In this document: piece by piece, positions 22,531-34,249 of the stretch | Numbering within the stretch: position 1 is the first letter of the stretch | Layout of the letters: each line of letters starts with the position of its first letter | Assembly: GCA_943736015.1 (NCBI GenBank) | Contig: OX031058.1 | Location: forward strand, 17,261,001-17,325,000 | Direction: 5' to 3' | DNA: 64,000 nucleotides | DNA from: Tridacna crocea | Taxonomy: Eukaryota; Mollusca; Bivalvia; Cardiida; Cardiidae | Notes under the pieces: model-generated | The model's input: the letters and a program-made list of their open reading frames with translations, nothing else | Database searches by the model: none | Told to the model about the DNA's origin: nothing | Made by a program: the position numbers and the translations under genes

Positions 22531-24072
22531 CAGCAGATTATTTCAAGATAGACATCAAAGGAATTTCTGGACGGTTAAAAATCCATGCTGCACTAGCAAT
22601 ATTATGGGCTACTACAGATAATTGTTCCCAAAGGAGATGTTACTTTTTGAGTGGTCGCCTCTGGGTACAGAGACGATCAAGACAAAACCAATTGAAAGCT
22701 CTTCACAGATTTTGTGCGCAAGTTTGAACTCTCATAATTTCGCAAATAGAGCGCAAAACTAGGATTTAATCACATCTATTGCTGAACAAAAGAGAAAACC
22801 GTGCATTTCATCTGTTACTTGAATTATTTACATTCCCGAAAACACTCAAAATAGCAGCCACGCACGATAAATGCCATCAGTGTTTTTTCCGAGATTTACA
22901 CGTTATAAACGACTTCTACAAGCTTTTAAGGTAATGAACAGTTTAAAAAATGTTCTTTTGTCATGTTAGTTACTTAAATTTAATTGTTTCGCTGCTATAC
23001 AGATTTTACCGACGACACATAAAGACAGTATAGCGCTTAATCTTTGCTTCTGGAAAATTTACGATGAACTTGAGACGGTACGGTACACAATAAATGTCCA
23101 AATATGAATTTTAATTCTTATAACTTGTACAAGCTTTCGACGGTACAACCGCCTTCCTCAGGTGTAATCCTGTGGTGTATCGCAGGATTACACTTGACTA
23201 AGGCGGTTATACCGTCAAAAGCTTGTGTAGATTATAAGAATCAAAATCTATGCAGACAAAATGTTTTTTTCCTGTGGCTATGTTACCTCTTCACCAGGTG
23301 ACAGAAATTTCGGCTTCCTCTAGGATAAAAACAAACATTTGCAGACAACAAACTTGATGTGACCCAAATGACTGTACAGGAGCAAATACTCGTTACCAGC
23401 ATTTTTTTCATTTTCTTACAATATTTAAAGAAAAATCTTTCTCGGGGTCGTTAAAACTATAGATTGGTTTGTAGTGGTTAAATGAGTGCTTGCCTTTGAA
23501 AATCATTTCCCAATAGAACAAAATAAAGAATGACATCTCATCTGTGATTTACGTCAGTGTCTGGCCTGTAAATGATTTACATACCATAAAATTGTTTACT
23601 GTCTTCAGCTCATACGGTTTATTACTTATTAGGTATTTAAATGAACGATTGATTAAATAATAATGATGATCTAGAGCTGGAACTTAAGTTGAAAGTAATA
23701 TTGTGTCACTCACTCTCCGTCATGTAACATACAATTTACAAAGATGTAAATTGATTTCATGATATTTCTTTTAGCCTTATCTAGAGAGCTTAATTAACAC
23801 TACAGACATCCTAAATCTAGAAATAAGGTAAAAAAAAAAAACAGCAGTGCAGTTTCAGGATTGCCTTTCTCAAGTAATGGTCAGAAAGTAGAAAGTGAAG
23901 ATCACAGATCTGATTGCATGTCTTGTGCAGTCTGACCTTGATCTACACAGGCCATAAAGACAATTTGGACCAGTCTAAACTTTTGTCTCTTGGTAAAGGA
24001 TTAAATGTTGAAAACACTTGGGAAAAAAAGGGAGAAAACGGCACCAATTTTTCCTTTGTCTAGAATGTAGAT
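22531..24072. other. Inter-unit spacer
   Basis: No gene recognised. It contains a hairpin at 23113-23245 (listed), a diverged family A copy at about 23325-23483, a family D copy at about 23895-23955 and family A fragments at about 23960-24070. Confidence 0.5.
23113..23245. mobile_element. Fold-back element
   Basis: Inverted arms: TACAAGCTTTCGACGGTACA with CCGCCTT and GTGTAATCCTG, against CAGGATTACAC, AAGGCGG and ACCGTCAAAAGCTTGT. The loop is about 12 nt. Single copy in the window. Confidence 0.75.
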
Positions 24073-24486
24073 CTAGAAAAGGATAAAGTATTGCGAAAAA
24101 CAATTCAAGGAATAACTTAACTTATGTTTGATTTTCTTTTTGAAGATTGCCATTGCGGAATGTTTGTCTTTTGGTTTATGGCCTATCTCCTTTCGACTCG
24201 GAGTTTCGAACAATGTTGGCACAGCATCAGGTTTTAACCGCAGCCTACAATTCCTATAACCAACTTCTTTTGCGAGTTTTGGACTTATTAAGAACTGGCC
24301 GTCCTCGAAGTGTTTCAGGCACAATTTGGAATGAACTGATGGCACCAAATCCGTCGTTACTGTCAGGCCCCGGTTTAAACGTTGAATCCATAGTTTCCTC
24401 CTTTTGAATTCCTTCGGAAATTTGAACATATTAATTCTATGTGTTCCCGATTCTACGTTGCAGCCACAGGCTGCACAATTTACCAT
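24073..24486 (-). CDS. THAP-domain protein, first-exon fragment
   Basis: From ATG 24486 the minus strand encodes MVNCAACGCNVESGTHRIN, then FKFPKEFKRRKLWIQRL, KLCLKHFEDGQF and DAVPTLF. The order C-x2-C ... C-x2-H with W, F and a closing AVPTxF motif is the THAP zinc-binding DNA-recognition domain (about 85 residues). The frame runs on some 40 residues to a stop at 24073, but a splice donor such as ATAA|GTTAAG near 24121 could end the exon earlier. No transposase or partner domain was found downstream, so this is one exon of a larger gene, or the N-terminus left from a P-element-like or THAP9-like transposon. It lies between the two duplication units and is present once. An in-frame upstream ATG (24534) would add 16 residues but does not fit the usual THAP start. 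Confidence 0.7.
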   Translation of the reverse strand: MVNCAACGCNVESGTHRINMFKFPKEFKRRKLWIQRLNRGLTVTTDLVPSVHSKLCLKHFEDGQFLISPKLAKEVGYRNCRLRLKPDAVPTLFETPSRKEIGHKPKDKHSAMAIFKKKIKHKLSYSLNCFSQYFILF

Positions 24487-24539
24487 TTTTCGGCTAATTT
24501 CTTTGTTAATACTCAGATATCTGCGTATAATCATCAGCT

Positions 24540-26044
24540 TTCCTACTAATTTCTACTGACTGTAAACACAGACTGACTCCACAATGACATCATACAGGTA
24601 CGGAAGATAAGCAAATCAGGGGAAGTAAGCCATGTACCATTTTTGGGGCCGTATATCAGCGTGACAATTCGAGCGTGATTTATGGCATGTTACAGTGTGG
24701 TATTTATGAAAACTGATGGACACGAGTTTACTAACATCATTTACAGCTAATTGGAGCAATAAAAAACAGTGTGGTCAAAATATTTTAGGATTTGCCCTTT
24801 AAACAATCCAAATTCTTGAATAATACATAATTGATATACAGTTTCTACGGCTTCTCTGAGTAACCTGTACAGTAATAGGTTACACATCTTCCTTTCCACA
24901 CTCAAAGACAGGTAAAGAAAACGTTTAAAAGAATTAAATGTTGTTATGAGATAAGTATGATTTCTCCCTATTTTCATGTAGTGGGAATAATGATGAAAAG
25001 ACCTTTAAAATTTGCTGAACAAACTCTATTACATTTTTTTCTAAAGCATGCTAATGTTTTAAATGTGATATTTTAACTTGGTAATAATCTACATCTTGAG
25101 TGTGAAATGTTCATGGAAATGAATGTTTTGCTACTGCTGTAAAAACGGGCAAGAGAACTTAATTGAACGAGGCTGTAAATTTTCACGGAGTTCTTTAATC
25201 ACAAAATCTTTATTTTGAGTATGATATGAATTCATATGAACTGTGTTTTTTTGTTTTTAAGAATACATGCTTGAATGTTGTTGTATGTATATAAAAAAAT
25301 GAGTAAAAGTTGAGCAGTTATGTTATTTAAATGTTTTCTCAGATTCTGGAAATCAGTAAAGGTCTCAGATAATATTGCTTAGATGTTGACCTAAAGACAA
25401 TATTTAGCATTATTTTTGTCTCAAATGAAAGCATTTACAGTGAACAAACTCGATTTCATGATAGTAATTGAGTATGTCTTAAAGAAATTAGACAACATTT
25501 TGAGAAGTTCCAGCAAAGAGAAGTTTCGCTAATTCTCCTACTTGACAAATCACTAACAAAAAGGGTTATGACAGGTACTCTTTTAGCCACAATATTCAAC
25601 ATTTATTTATACATGAATATTCAATGATATTTAACCTTAAGTCAACTGTTGATTTTCTTTTATTATGAGTTTCGTCAAAGCCTTTGCTGCTATATTTGTT
25701 CCTGAAGGGTGAGTGATTAACTCTTTATTACACAATCCCAAACTTTAATGACCCTGAGGAAGAAGGCCTATCAAACATTGTGGAAAAAAGAGAAAAAGAG
25801 GGCCCCATTTAATTAAGGTAGTTACGAACAAAAGTTTCGTAAGATTTACGTAAGAATATTAGGCATTCATTATCAATGACTTTGAAGTCCATAGAATGAA
25901 TAATGTGTTAAAGCAAACAGAGAAATTGCTTGCCTAGAGTAATTTCTCTTTTTGCTTCAGTGTTTTAAAAGCCATCTGAGGTTTATATCTGTAAGTTAAA
26001 TGTGAACAATCTATACCCTGACTGTGATGTAAGTAATGATGATT
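24540..26044. other. Inter-unit spacer, second part
   Basis: AT-rich with no gene seen. A diverged half copy of family A is at about 25723-25830 (CTCTTTATTACACAATCCC). Confidence 0.5.
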
Positions 26045-26218
26045 CTTTTAAAATCGTTTGTTATGATTGAAGATCTGCATGTTTTGAACAGAAGACCAAA
26101 ACCCTTTACCAAACAGTCAGGAATTTTCCATGATCGAGAAAGCTTTTGCAAATTTTGGTGTTGACCAAAACGCCTTTTTGAGTATTCTGTCCCTGTTTTT
26201 AAGTTTGAATGTATAAGT

Positions 26219-26406
26219 TTAACCCTTTCCCAAATGACAAACTTTTGGACTAGACCAAATTGAAAGCATTTGCAGACGACAATTTAACTCTTGCTGAGGA
26301 AAAGGAGAAAATGCTGGTAACCAGCATTTTCTCCTTTTCCCACAATGTTTTCAAAAGGCTACTATTCCAGACACGTAAAAACCAGGGATTGTTTGGGAAA
26401 GGGTTA
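26219..26406. mobile_element. TTAA-MITE family A, shortened arm
   Basis: Intact palindrome; the left arm is shorter than in the reference copy. It ends TTTGGGAAAGGGTTAAAG. Not in unit 1. Confidence 0.75.
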
Positions 26407-26540
26407 AAGACCATAATTTTTCATTATATCAAATAAAAGCTGGTAAATGAGTCTAGGATAGACAAGTCGAAGATGTAAAATGACACTAATAATGTCAAAG
26501 AAGCAAGCTATGTCCACCTATATCATATCGTCATTTATTA

Positions 26541-26772
26541 TTCTGGACACTTTACCAAACATAGAAGATTTATACTTACTCAAGTTCAAAGCATTTGCAG
26601 ACGACACACCACAAATGGTTAAAACGAAGGTATTTGTTATTGGTTAAAAAACATTGTGGGAAAGGGAGAAAATGCTGGTTACCTACATTTTCTCCATTTT
26701 TTCCACAATGTTTTCAAAAACATTTCCCCGCAGGTTCGTTAAAACACGGACTGTGCGTTATCTAAAGGGCTT
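26541..26772. mobile_element. Old TTAA-MITE family A shared with unit 1
   Basis: Same insertion as 2812-3048, so it was present before the duplication. The palindrome still reads GAGAAAATGCTGGTTACCTA, then CATTTTCTCC. Confidence 0.65.
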
Positions 26773-26914
26773 TAAAACGGGTACCAGATGTGAAGCGATA
26801 ATCAATCAATTAGTCTTTGAAAAAAAAAAACATGAACAATAAATTATCAGTCTTCCAATTACTCTGAAAAATAAAAGAGAAAAATACAAGGAATCAACAG
26901 ATGCATGCAGGTTA

Positions 26915-26922
26915 TATAAAAG
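26915..26922 (+). promoter_or_regulatory. Candidate TATA element upstream of gene 2
   Basis: TATAAAAG in the context TTATATAAAAGACCTGAGGG, conserved with 3281-3288. It lies about 660 bp before the start codon. Only one copy of the 29-bp block duplicated in unit 1 is present here. Confidence 0.3.
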
Positions 26923-27580
26923 ACCTGAGGGAGATATGATACAAGTCTTTGTGATGCAAAGTAAGACAAAACAAGTACTTGTCGGTATACGTTTACTTAC
27001 TTGACAACGTATAGGCTACAGTAAGTAATCAATCTTTTTAGTTCTACTGAAATAATTTCACAGCATATATTTCAGAAATAATTATATATTCAATTCATCA
27101 AACCAGTCATGAATTCAAAGTTCAATAAATCCGCTTTCGATGAAAAAAGATTGATTTAATTCTTTTCGTATTGTGTATGTTACAAGTTCAAACGTTCAAT
27201 TTACATAGTTTATTTAAATGTGAAGCTCCTTTCTAAACATATTAATTTCACGTAGATATGCTCACGGTATAGAACTGAACAATTACGTACATGATACAAT
27301 AGAAAGATGTCCCCAAGATGACCACCTAAATGTTATAAAGACTGCATTTTTAATCAATAAATTAAATGTGGTTTTCCAGCATTAAACTATCGTCTGTCTT
27401 CTAAGTTTGTATTGTGTCAGGAAGAGCCCGACTTTGCGATGTTGTGTGCTTTTGTTTTTATCGGTTAAAACATAAAACATTTACGAAAGTCAAGATATCA
27501 TGGTCTTTTGTTTTACTTTTTAAATAATTCTTAATCTCCACCTTTCTATCGACTTTCAAAAAGGAATTAATCTTGTCAAG

Positions 27581-27779
27581 ATGATACAGATAAGTTTAAC
27601 TTGGTCGAGTGTGTTCATCCTATTGAACTGTCAACTAAATACAAGAGCAGTAGAAGATTTTCCCTGGACGACTGTGGAGATGGCATTGGCCCAGATATGT
27701 TCATCTGTTAATGTATGTGGACGCACCGTAGGCTGGAATGTTACTGTACCTTCATCTCGTCGATTGACATGCTGCAAAG
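27581..27779 (+). CDS. Gene 2 exon 1
   Basis: ATG at 27581, donor AAAG|GTAACT at 27780, phase 1. The same structure as gene 1 exon 1 supports the start codon, since the block just upstream is also conserved but not in an open frame. Confidence 0.8.
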
Positions 27780-30700
27780 GTAACTATGGACAAATGCATG
27801 TGAAAAAAAGTATCGAATCGCGTCAGACTGCGCAGTCCTGACCTTGGTCGAGTTGTTTTGCTACGAATCGGGTTTCTTGCGTGTCTATGAATCTGCCTAC
27901 CTCGTGATTTAGTTGTTTATGAGACAAATGGATTTTATGAATCTGTATTTATATGATGACTTGCTTAGTATGATGTATCACAGAGTAATATGAGATCCCC
28001 ATTCCCAGAGCACGCCTCAATTTATAAATTTGACTGCCTCTTACCAATGTCTTTATTAGTTGTACGGTCAGGTAGCAGGGGACTTGGAAACTTGTTCACG
28101 GCTGTGGTTAATCATGTCGCCCCGAGCTTCTCAGACATACATGCACAGGGTGTTTCATGATATATGGCTAAATGTTAATAAATGCAAGACAATAAAATCT
28201 ATACCATGGAATAAGTTGAAGAATACAGTTTTATTATATGAAGTGTATGTGCGGTAACATTGAAGAATAATTGAAGGTAGCTCCTTTCTAAACATATTAA
28301 TTATTCGGAATGACGTCCAGTTTTACGTAACAGGACACTGTCTCTTCACGAAATTTGCTTTTACCGATCAGCTCGTCCTGGTTGTGATCATTCTAATCTC
28401 TGTAACTATTGATGTCTTAACCCTTTCCCAAACAATCCCTGGTTTTTACGGGTCAGGAAAAGAAGCCTTTTGAAAACATTGTGGGAAAAGGAGAAAATGC
28501 TGATCACCAGCATTTTCCCCTTTTCCCACAATGTTTTCTACCCTATCATACAGAAAATCATCTTTTTAGAAACTGTTAATTTGTCAACTGCAAAATGCTT
28601 TCAATTTGGTCTGGTCCAAAATTTGCCGTTTGGGAAAGGGTTAAGGCCATCTGTTGTCTGTGGCTTGACTTTATGCACATTGTACGGGATGCTTTGGAGT
28701 GATGAAAAAGTGGGCGTTTTTTCTTGAGGACAGTGCTGAAGACGCTGCATCATTTACCTGGAACGGTATTGGCAGCTTTTCACATGAGGCAAAAAAGTTA
28801 TGGCAGAATCCCTAGTAGGGTATATAGTATAAGAGGAAATGGAGTTTCAGCAAAATGGTACAACACCTCACGCAGCCTAAAGCATATTGAAATGGTTGCA
28901 AGGCGAGTTCGATTCAAAAGGAATCTTAAAAAAGACCGTTACCCTCACTCGCCGGAAATTTATATAAGCCATTTGCACGCTTTCTGTGAGGTTATGGCGA
29001 CAGTGTGGATTAAGTCCAGCCTAAAGAAACAGACAAGCTCAGTAGCTCAGGAGATGAGACCGATCTCAAACAAAACACGCAGATTGATGAAAGCCAATTT
29101 TATGAAGAGGCCGATTGCCCTGCGACATAAACGGACATCATTATGAATATTTAATATAAATCGATGCATATTTTGAAAAGTTCTAGCCACCTTCATGGTT
29201 TAATGTCACCATACATATTCCATAAACTACGAGGGAAGGTCAATAAGTGCGTAGAACTCGATATTTTTCTATACAATTCAAAATTTCTTCTTTCATTTTT
29301 TTGCAGTATAAACCTTTGTCATTTGAATGATTACAGCAATTTAGTCAGCTCTTACTTTTTTTGCTCTTACTTTATGTTGGAAAACCTATACTCATAGGCA
29401 AAAATAGAAAGTCAGAAGCCACTCTGTAGCAGCCTTGAGCTCGTTATCGTCAGGAAACCTCGCTCTAAGCAAGTAGGATGTCAAATTTGGGAACAGACAA
29501 TTATCACTTGGGGCCAGTCTGGACTGTATGGTGGGTGATTTCAATGCTGAAACTTGCACTCACAAATAGCCGCTTGTGCAACTCTTGGCTTGCGCTCTGA
29601 ACTCAGTATTCTGACTTTTCATTTTTGTCTTTGGTAACAGGTTTTCCAACAAAAAGTAAGAGCAGAAATTGTAAAGTGTTGACTGAATGGCTTTTATCAT
29701 TCATCTGGCAAAGGTTTATACTGCACAAAGAACTAAAAAAAATGAATTGTAAAGAAAAATACCGAGTTCTACGAACTTATTGACCTCCTCTCGTATATCC
29801 TTAAACTTACGAAATGGAAGAAATTGTATTGCATTACCTTTATAAATAATATAACTTATGCATATTTGAAAGTGTCATGTATATTAAGGAACACTCTGTA
29901 TCACTGTATAGTAGATACTAGCACCCTAGATTAAATAAGAGTTGAAATGTATTGACCGTTTTCCGCTTCTATGACAAATTTTTGAATATGTTTATATTGA
30001 ATGCATTCTCTGACGAGGAATAAATTTCCTGTAATGTGTCTCTGAACAGCTAAAAACGTCGTGGGAACAGGATTTAATGCTGGTTTCCATCACTTTCTCT
30101 TTTTCCCAGAATATTTCAAAAGCCATCTCCCTCGGGGTCGTTTAAACTCGCGATGTTTTGCAAAGAAAATAGTTATTACGACTGAACTTAAAATATGTAC
30201 ATAAGTACAGTGTTGTTTCCAGATTGCTCCTGTGACGACAACTGCGAAAAACGAGGAGATTGTTGTTTTCCACAAGCCCATACTGAAAACACTGGAAAGT
30301 GTATGTACCCTAGAACAAGATATCAGTTTGAAGCACTTTCTAAACATGACCAGTCTATCTACATCATTGACACACCACCGCGAAACGGTTGTGTAACCAG
30401 AAACAGTTCAGGTTGTAACGGAGATGAGGTATTACAGCCTGTGTCATCAGAGAGCACGAGAATGGTTTATTCTAATGAAAACTGTGCAATTTGTCATGAA
30501 GCTGGTGACTTTAAACAATGGGAACCGGTGCTGCACTGCGAAATGCACCGTAGTGTTGATACCATTGACATTTTCTCCGAATTGATATCTTTAGTAAAAA
30601 ATCCGGAAACCTCTCTTTGTTATGTCGGTTTCGCCTTTAGCGGAGACGATACCTCAGCGATGAAAGACCAAACTTGCTTTATTTACAGAAATGTTAGTCG

Positions 30701-32901
30701 AATATCGGACTATGATCCTCTAAATAGGATAAATTGGCCAAACATGACGGAAGAAGAAATTCGAGACATTTGCTTCAGTGGCTTTACCATGCCATTCTAT
30801 TATCCCGTCGACAGACTGTGGTATCGAAATCCATTTTGTTTTCTGTACGAGAAGGGTCCACCTATTTTACCATGCGATGAATATGTCCGTGTAGGGCAGG
30901 ACATATTCAGTTTTGCAGCATTACTGAAGGTTGACACTATTTCCCAAGCCGTATCTCAAGACATGGGTCTTTGTAAGAGTTGTTACCAGGAAGTCTGTCA
31001 AAGGGAAAGAAAACTTGTAGGTATTTTTTTTCGTTTTTGTGGTTAGTGCCTTCAAGCACCAGTCAATTATAGTCTTTTCGGCTTAACAAATTTAACCTTT
31101 AACTCTTTACAAAATCCATTGGTAAAGTATTTGCTTAAGACAAATTTGGCAAGAGTGATAGCATTTGTCTTTGAAAGGACAGAAAAAATTCTGGGAATAT
31201 GTCTGAAAATATTGGTTACCCCTAAGGTCGTGTAAAATCATGATGGAAAAAGAAACTCATAAGCCATACTATTATGATGACAAGTAAGAAAGACCAAGAC
31301 ATGCTCTTTCTACACACCATGATATCTCACAGAATTATACAGAACAAAGTACACAGGTAGATCAAAGACCAGGGTGCGTATTCACCAATCATTCTTAAGA
31401 ACGTTCTTGGTTTTATTTTCAGGATTTTCTGATTGTGAAAGTAACAGAACATCTGATTGGCTAAACCAAATGGTTTAGCCAATCAAAAATTCTGTTACTT
31501 TCACAATGATGAAATCCTGAAGAATAAGACTAAGAACATTCTTAAAAATGGCTAGTGAATACGAACTCTGGATCCATATTCACCAACGATTCATAAGAAC
31601 ATTATTAGTCCTATTCTCCAAGATTTTCTGAACTTGAACGTAAATGATTTCGCAAATCAAAAGTTTTTTTCTTTTAAACTTAGAAAATTCTCGAGATTAA
31701 GACGAAGAACATTCTTAAAATGGTCGATTGATACTCTCCCAGGTTTTCTTTGTAACATAGGACTAAAAAAGTTCTGATATATATCGAAAAAATGAAGTAT
31801 TTTGAAATTGACCTAGAATTATATTGTTGTTGTAAATCTTATTATCTATAGATACATTGTATTGCTTATTTAATATAGAACAATTGCTTTTAACAACAAT
31901 ATTGTTTCAGGTCAATTCAGTATCCTTGTCTCATTTGTACCATAATTATGCCGATTTTTCTGTCGTTTATAGAAAGATCAATGACATTAACTTAGTAAAA
32001 ATTGAAAATACCTTATTTCCAGAGAAAACATCATCAGAGGTGCCGACCAGTTTATTGTCCAACAGGACAAATGTTTGATTTAGAAGGCAACTGTATGTTC
32101 ATCACCAATTTCATGGTAATGAGTATCGGAAGAATTTTGTCCATTCAGATCAGACTGACAGCCTTAGTTGACAAAAAGTACAACATGACCGATTTTTTAA
32201 GTCTCAACGTGGCTGATGTAGAAATGGCCATACCGTGGCCCGCTTCATGGAGAATTACATTTCTAGCACTAGCACATGCAGAAGCTAGCAACATCACGTG
32301 GACGCCAGATGTACTGATGGTCCTTGAAACTGCTGAAGGAAATCTTAGGTCGAATATTCATGACGTAAAATTATCTCTCTCAAAGCGCATTGGGTTGACT
32401 GTCGGTGGAAATGAAACAATGTTTAGACAGACAATATATCACCAAAAAATAAGAAGATTTGTAAAAACCGATAAAATTCGAACAACTGTATTATTTTACT
32501 ACGTTAAAGAGATTGGCCTCACTGTTGACCTTGCGGACATTGACTTGATCATTTGGGAAGAGTTATATTTGTCATCTACCTACTTCTACAACAAAATTAT
32601 ACTGTCAAAATTGTACTTATGTCCACAAATAGAACTGGCCCCTGACGAGTTTTTGTTACTCGCTGACCGACGATTGCTTTACCATCTCGACAGCGACTTG
32701 TATTTTTACGAGAGGGAATTTCATTTAAATGAAAACGGCAACATCACAACAGCGAGGATATGTGCGGAAGAAATAGGATATGGTGTTCATGCTCAGAGGT
32801 CTGGCTGTCATTCTTGGAAATGTGCTGAAATATTTTGTATTTTGGTCTACAGAATACTACCTACTCTTATTCTCAATACAGTCACATTTTTATTATGGTA
32901 A
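27581..32901 (+). CDS. Gene 2: somatomedin-B-domain ectodomain protein (molluscan Mth/secretin-receptor-like)
   Basis: Exons 27581-27779, 30223-31016 and 32023-32901 join in frame to 623 codons plus stop. A signal peptide (WSSVFILL core) is followed by a somatomedin-B-like cysteine cluster at about 40-90 (TCCK, then CSCDDNCEKRGDCCFP), the NENCAICHEAGD motif at about 151-162, CFSGFTMPFYYP, WYRNPFCFLYEKG, CKSCYQEVC, CRPVYCPTGQ and CPQIELAPDEF. These are the ectodomain landmarks of molluscan seven-helix receptors with SMB domains, from general knowledge of that family. The chain ends with a hydrophobic tail of about 20 residues (ILVYRILPTLILNTVTFLLW) and a TAA; no further helices are encoded downstream. 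It could be tail- or GPI-anchored, secreted, or a relic of a receptor gene. The uninterrupted DIFSEL at 182-187 is the empty site for the element in gene 1. Confidence 0.8.
28417..28644. mobile_element. TTAA-MITE family A in intron 1 of gene 2
   Basis: TTAA at 28417-28420 and 28641-28644. The palindrome centre is changed to GCTGATCACCAGC, which keeps base pairing. It is an independent insertion from the one at 4329-4430. Confidence 0.8.
29225..29800 (-). mobile_element. Mariner-derived fold-back with a transposase C-terminus
   Basis: Long inverted ends: GAGGGAAGGTCAATAAGTGC and CGTAGAACTCGATATTTTTC at the left, matched by GAAAAATACCGAGTTCTACG and ACTTATTGACCTCCTCTCGT at the right. Inside, the minus strand (about 29570 to 29390) reads HPPYSPDW, then after a frameshift SDNCLFPNLTSYLLRARFPD and ELKAATEWLL. 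This is the end of a mariner DD34D transposase, with the third catalytic Asp in the SD pair. All upstream catalytic parts are missing, so it is a dead, internally deleted copy whose right part is an inverted copy of its left part. Confidence 0.75.
29801..30222. other. End of intron 1 of gene 2
   Basis: No gene. It contains a diverged family A half copy near 30050-30160. The bases before exon 2 end TGTTGTTTCCAG. Confidence 0.5.
30223..31016 (+). CDS. Gene 2 exon 2 (uninterrupted)
   Basis: Acceptor TTTCCAG at 30222. The donor is placed at CTT|GTAGGT (31017) because 199 + 794 nt is a multiple of 3 and exon 3 opens in phase 0. It includes SAMK around GDDTSAMKDQTC, which is missing from gene 1. 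Confidence 0.8.
31373..31570. mobile_element. Fold-back MITE family E, copy 1
   Basis: Arms GTATTCACCAATCATTCTTA, then GTTCTT and GATTGGCTAAACCA, are inverted as TGGTTTAGCCAATCAAAAAT and CTAGTGAATACGAAC. A second, more diverged copy follows directly at 31571-31740. A clean copy is at 55590-55799. Confidence 0.75.
31571..31740. mobile_element. Fold-back MITE family E, copy 2 (diverged)
   Basis: Begins ATATTCACCAACGATTCATA and ends GGTCGATTGATAC. The inner arms are partly lost. It lies head to tail with the previous copy in intron 2 of gene 2. Confidence 0.55.
32023..32901 (+). CDS. Gene 2 exon 3 (last exon)
   Basis: Acceptor TTATTTCCAG at 32022. It encodes RKHHQRCRPVYCPTG to the hydrophobic tail and TAA. 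A GTAATA just at the stop could act as a donor, but no exon with membrane helices follows within the window. Confidence 0.8.
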   Translation, partial: RKHHQRCRPVYCPTGQMFDLEGNCMFITNFMVMSIGRILSIQIRLTALVDKKYNMTDFLSLNVADVEMAIPWPASWRITFLALAHAEASNITWTPDVLMVLETAEGNLRSNIHDVKLSLSKRIGLTVGGNETMFRQTIYHQKIRRFVKTDKIRTTVLFYYVKEIGLTVDLADIDLIIWEELYLSSTYFYNKIILSKLYLCPQIELAPDEFLLLADRRLLYHLDSDLYFYEREFHLNENGNITTARICAEEIGYGVHAQRSGCHSWKCAEIFCILVYRILPTLILNTVTFLLW

Positions 32902-33139
32902 TAGGTTAAAAATGTTTCATTTCCAGTGGACTCTTGCACAGTTTTGACATTACTAGTAATAAGGATAACAAAGAAAATACCAATATCGAAGGTGACTGAA
33001 GAAATTTCAGGACCAAGGTCGTGGACCTTTCGAAAACGGTACCTTACAAATAGTTACATATGTTCTACCATGCAACTGCATGTATACAGAGTCTTTGAAA
33101 GTGAAAAATTCTTGAACACATTTACAAAGCAATCCTGAG

Positions 33140-34249
33140 ATCTGACAACCTTCAGCCTTCAGGCTTTGAAAACACTGTGGGTAATAGAGAAACTCTTTGG
33201 GAGTGTTCCTTGTCTCTCACAATATTTTTCATAATATTGAAAGGAAATGCATTTTCTTGACCTTCAAATAAATTTATACGTTTCTACTTTGTAATCAAAG
33301 GTAGTAATTATAGCAACACGTTTGAAATTATCCACAAGTCACAACTCGGCCAATTCCATAACTGGATCTAACTTGATCAAGTCACTCGAGGATTTCCAAA
33401 AGTCAACCAGTGATCGTGTATTGTATTTCGTTGAACCTGATAGAGTAGTCAGCTGATAGTCTCAAGAGTCCAGCATTGATTTAAAATAGTATCATTTCAA
33501 CAAAGCAAAGACAGTAAAACAGTTGTATAAATATTGAAGTGTAATCGGTCATCTTTTCAATTATGGTAATGCTTATGTACTTCAAATGTCTCCTAAAGGG
33601 CCTTATTAAGAAGTTCAACGCAAAATATACCAAATTACCCTTCATTCAACGAATCCAAGAAAAACACAGAAACATTGTGGAAAAAGGAGAAAATGCTTTT
33701 TCTTCTCCTTCAAAGACAAACGCCACCGTTATAATTTTTTGTCTGCAAATGCTTTTAACGTGTTCAAGTCTAAAATAATGTCTTCTGGTAAAGAGTTCAC
33801 AGTGTAATAGGTCCCTCTTTTGGAGGATTACGGGTTGAACATGCTCTTTACCAATATTCGAATGTCTCGTTGCCCTTGAATTTGAGACAAATATAAGACA
33901 AATACACCAGAAAATAAACTTATTATCGTATGTATAAGAAATCTATTTCTTTTTTTCTTGATATTAAGTAGTTTTACTTCTCAAAAAATGCAAAGATCAT
34001 CGACTTTCCGCTGTGAATACTACCGAGCTACCGGAATTAGGTCACGCAATGTTTGCACAAGACGGCCTACGGTATGTTTTTATTTATGCGCATTGAATAT
34101 GAAAATAGTTATCTAAGTTTTTATATGGAAGTGACCAGAAATGATTTTTTATGAAGGCAAGTAATCTCTAGTTCATATTCTGGTCTCAATTCTTAATTTC
34201 ATCAAGTTGTTTCCTTATCATCACGGAATACGGACACTCGAGGCTAATA
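33140..34249. other. Downstream of gene 2
   Basis: Colinear with 14150-15060 up to about 33840. It includes the shared old family A remnant at about 33640-33800. No gene seen. Confidence 0.55.

Noticed and set aside
28724..29146. 140-codon basic ORF in intron 1 of gene 2
   Set aside because: Not recognised as any family, rich in K and R without a domain, and not conserved in unit 1.
32902..33138. Short ORF after gene 2 as an extra exon
   Set aside because: It would need an intron of about 24 bp and contains no membrane helices or conserved counterpart in unit 1.
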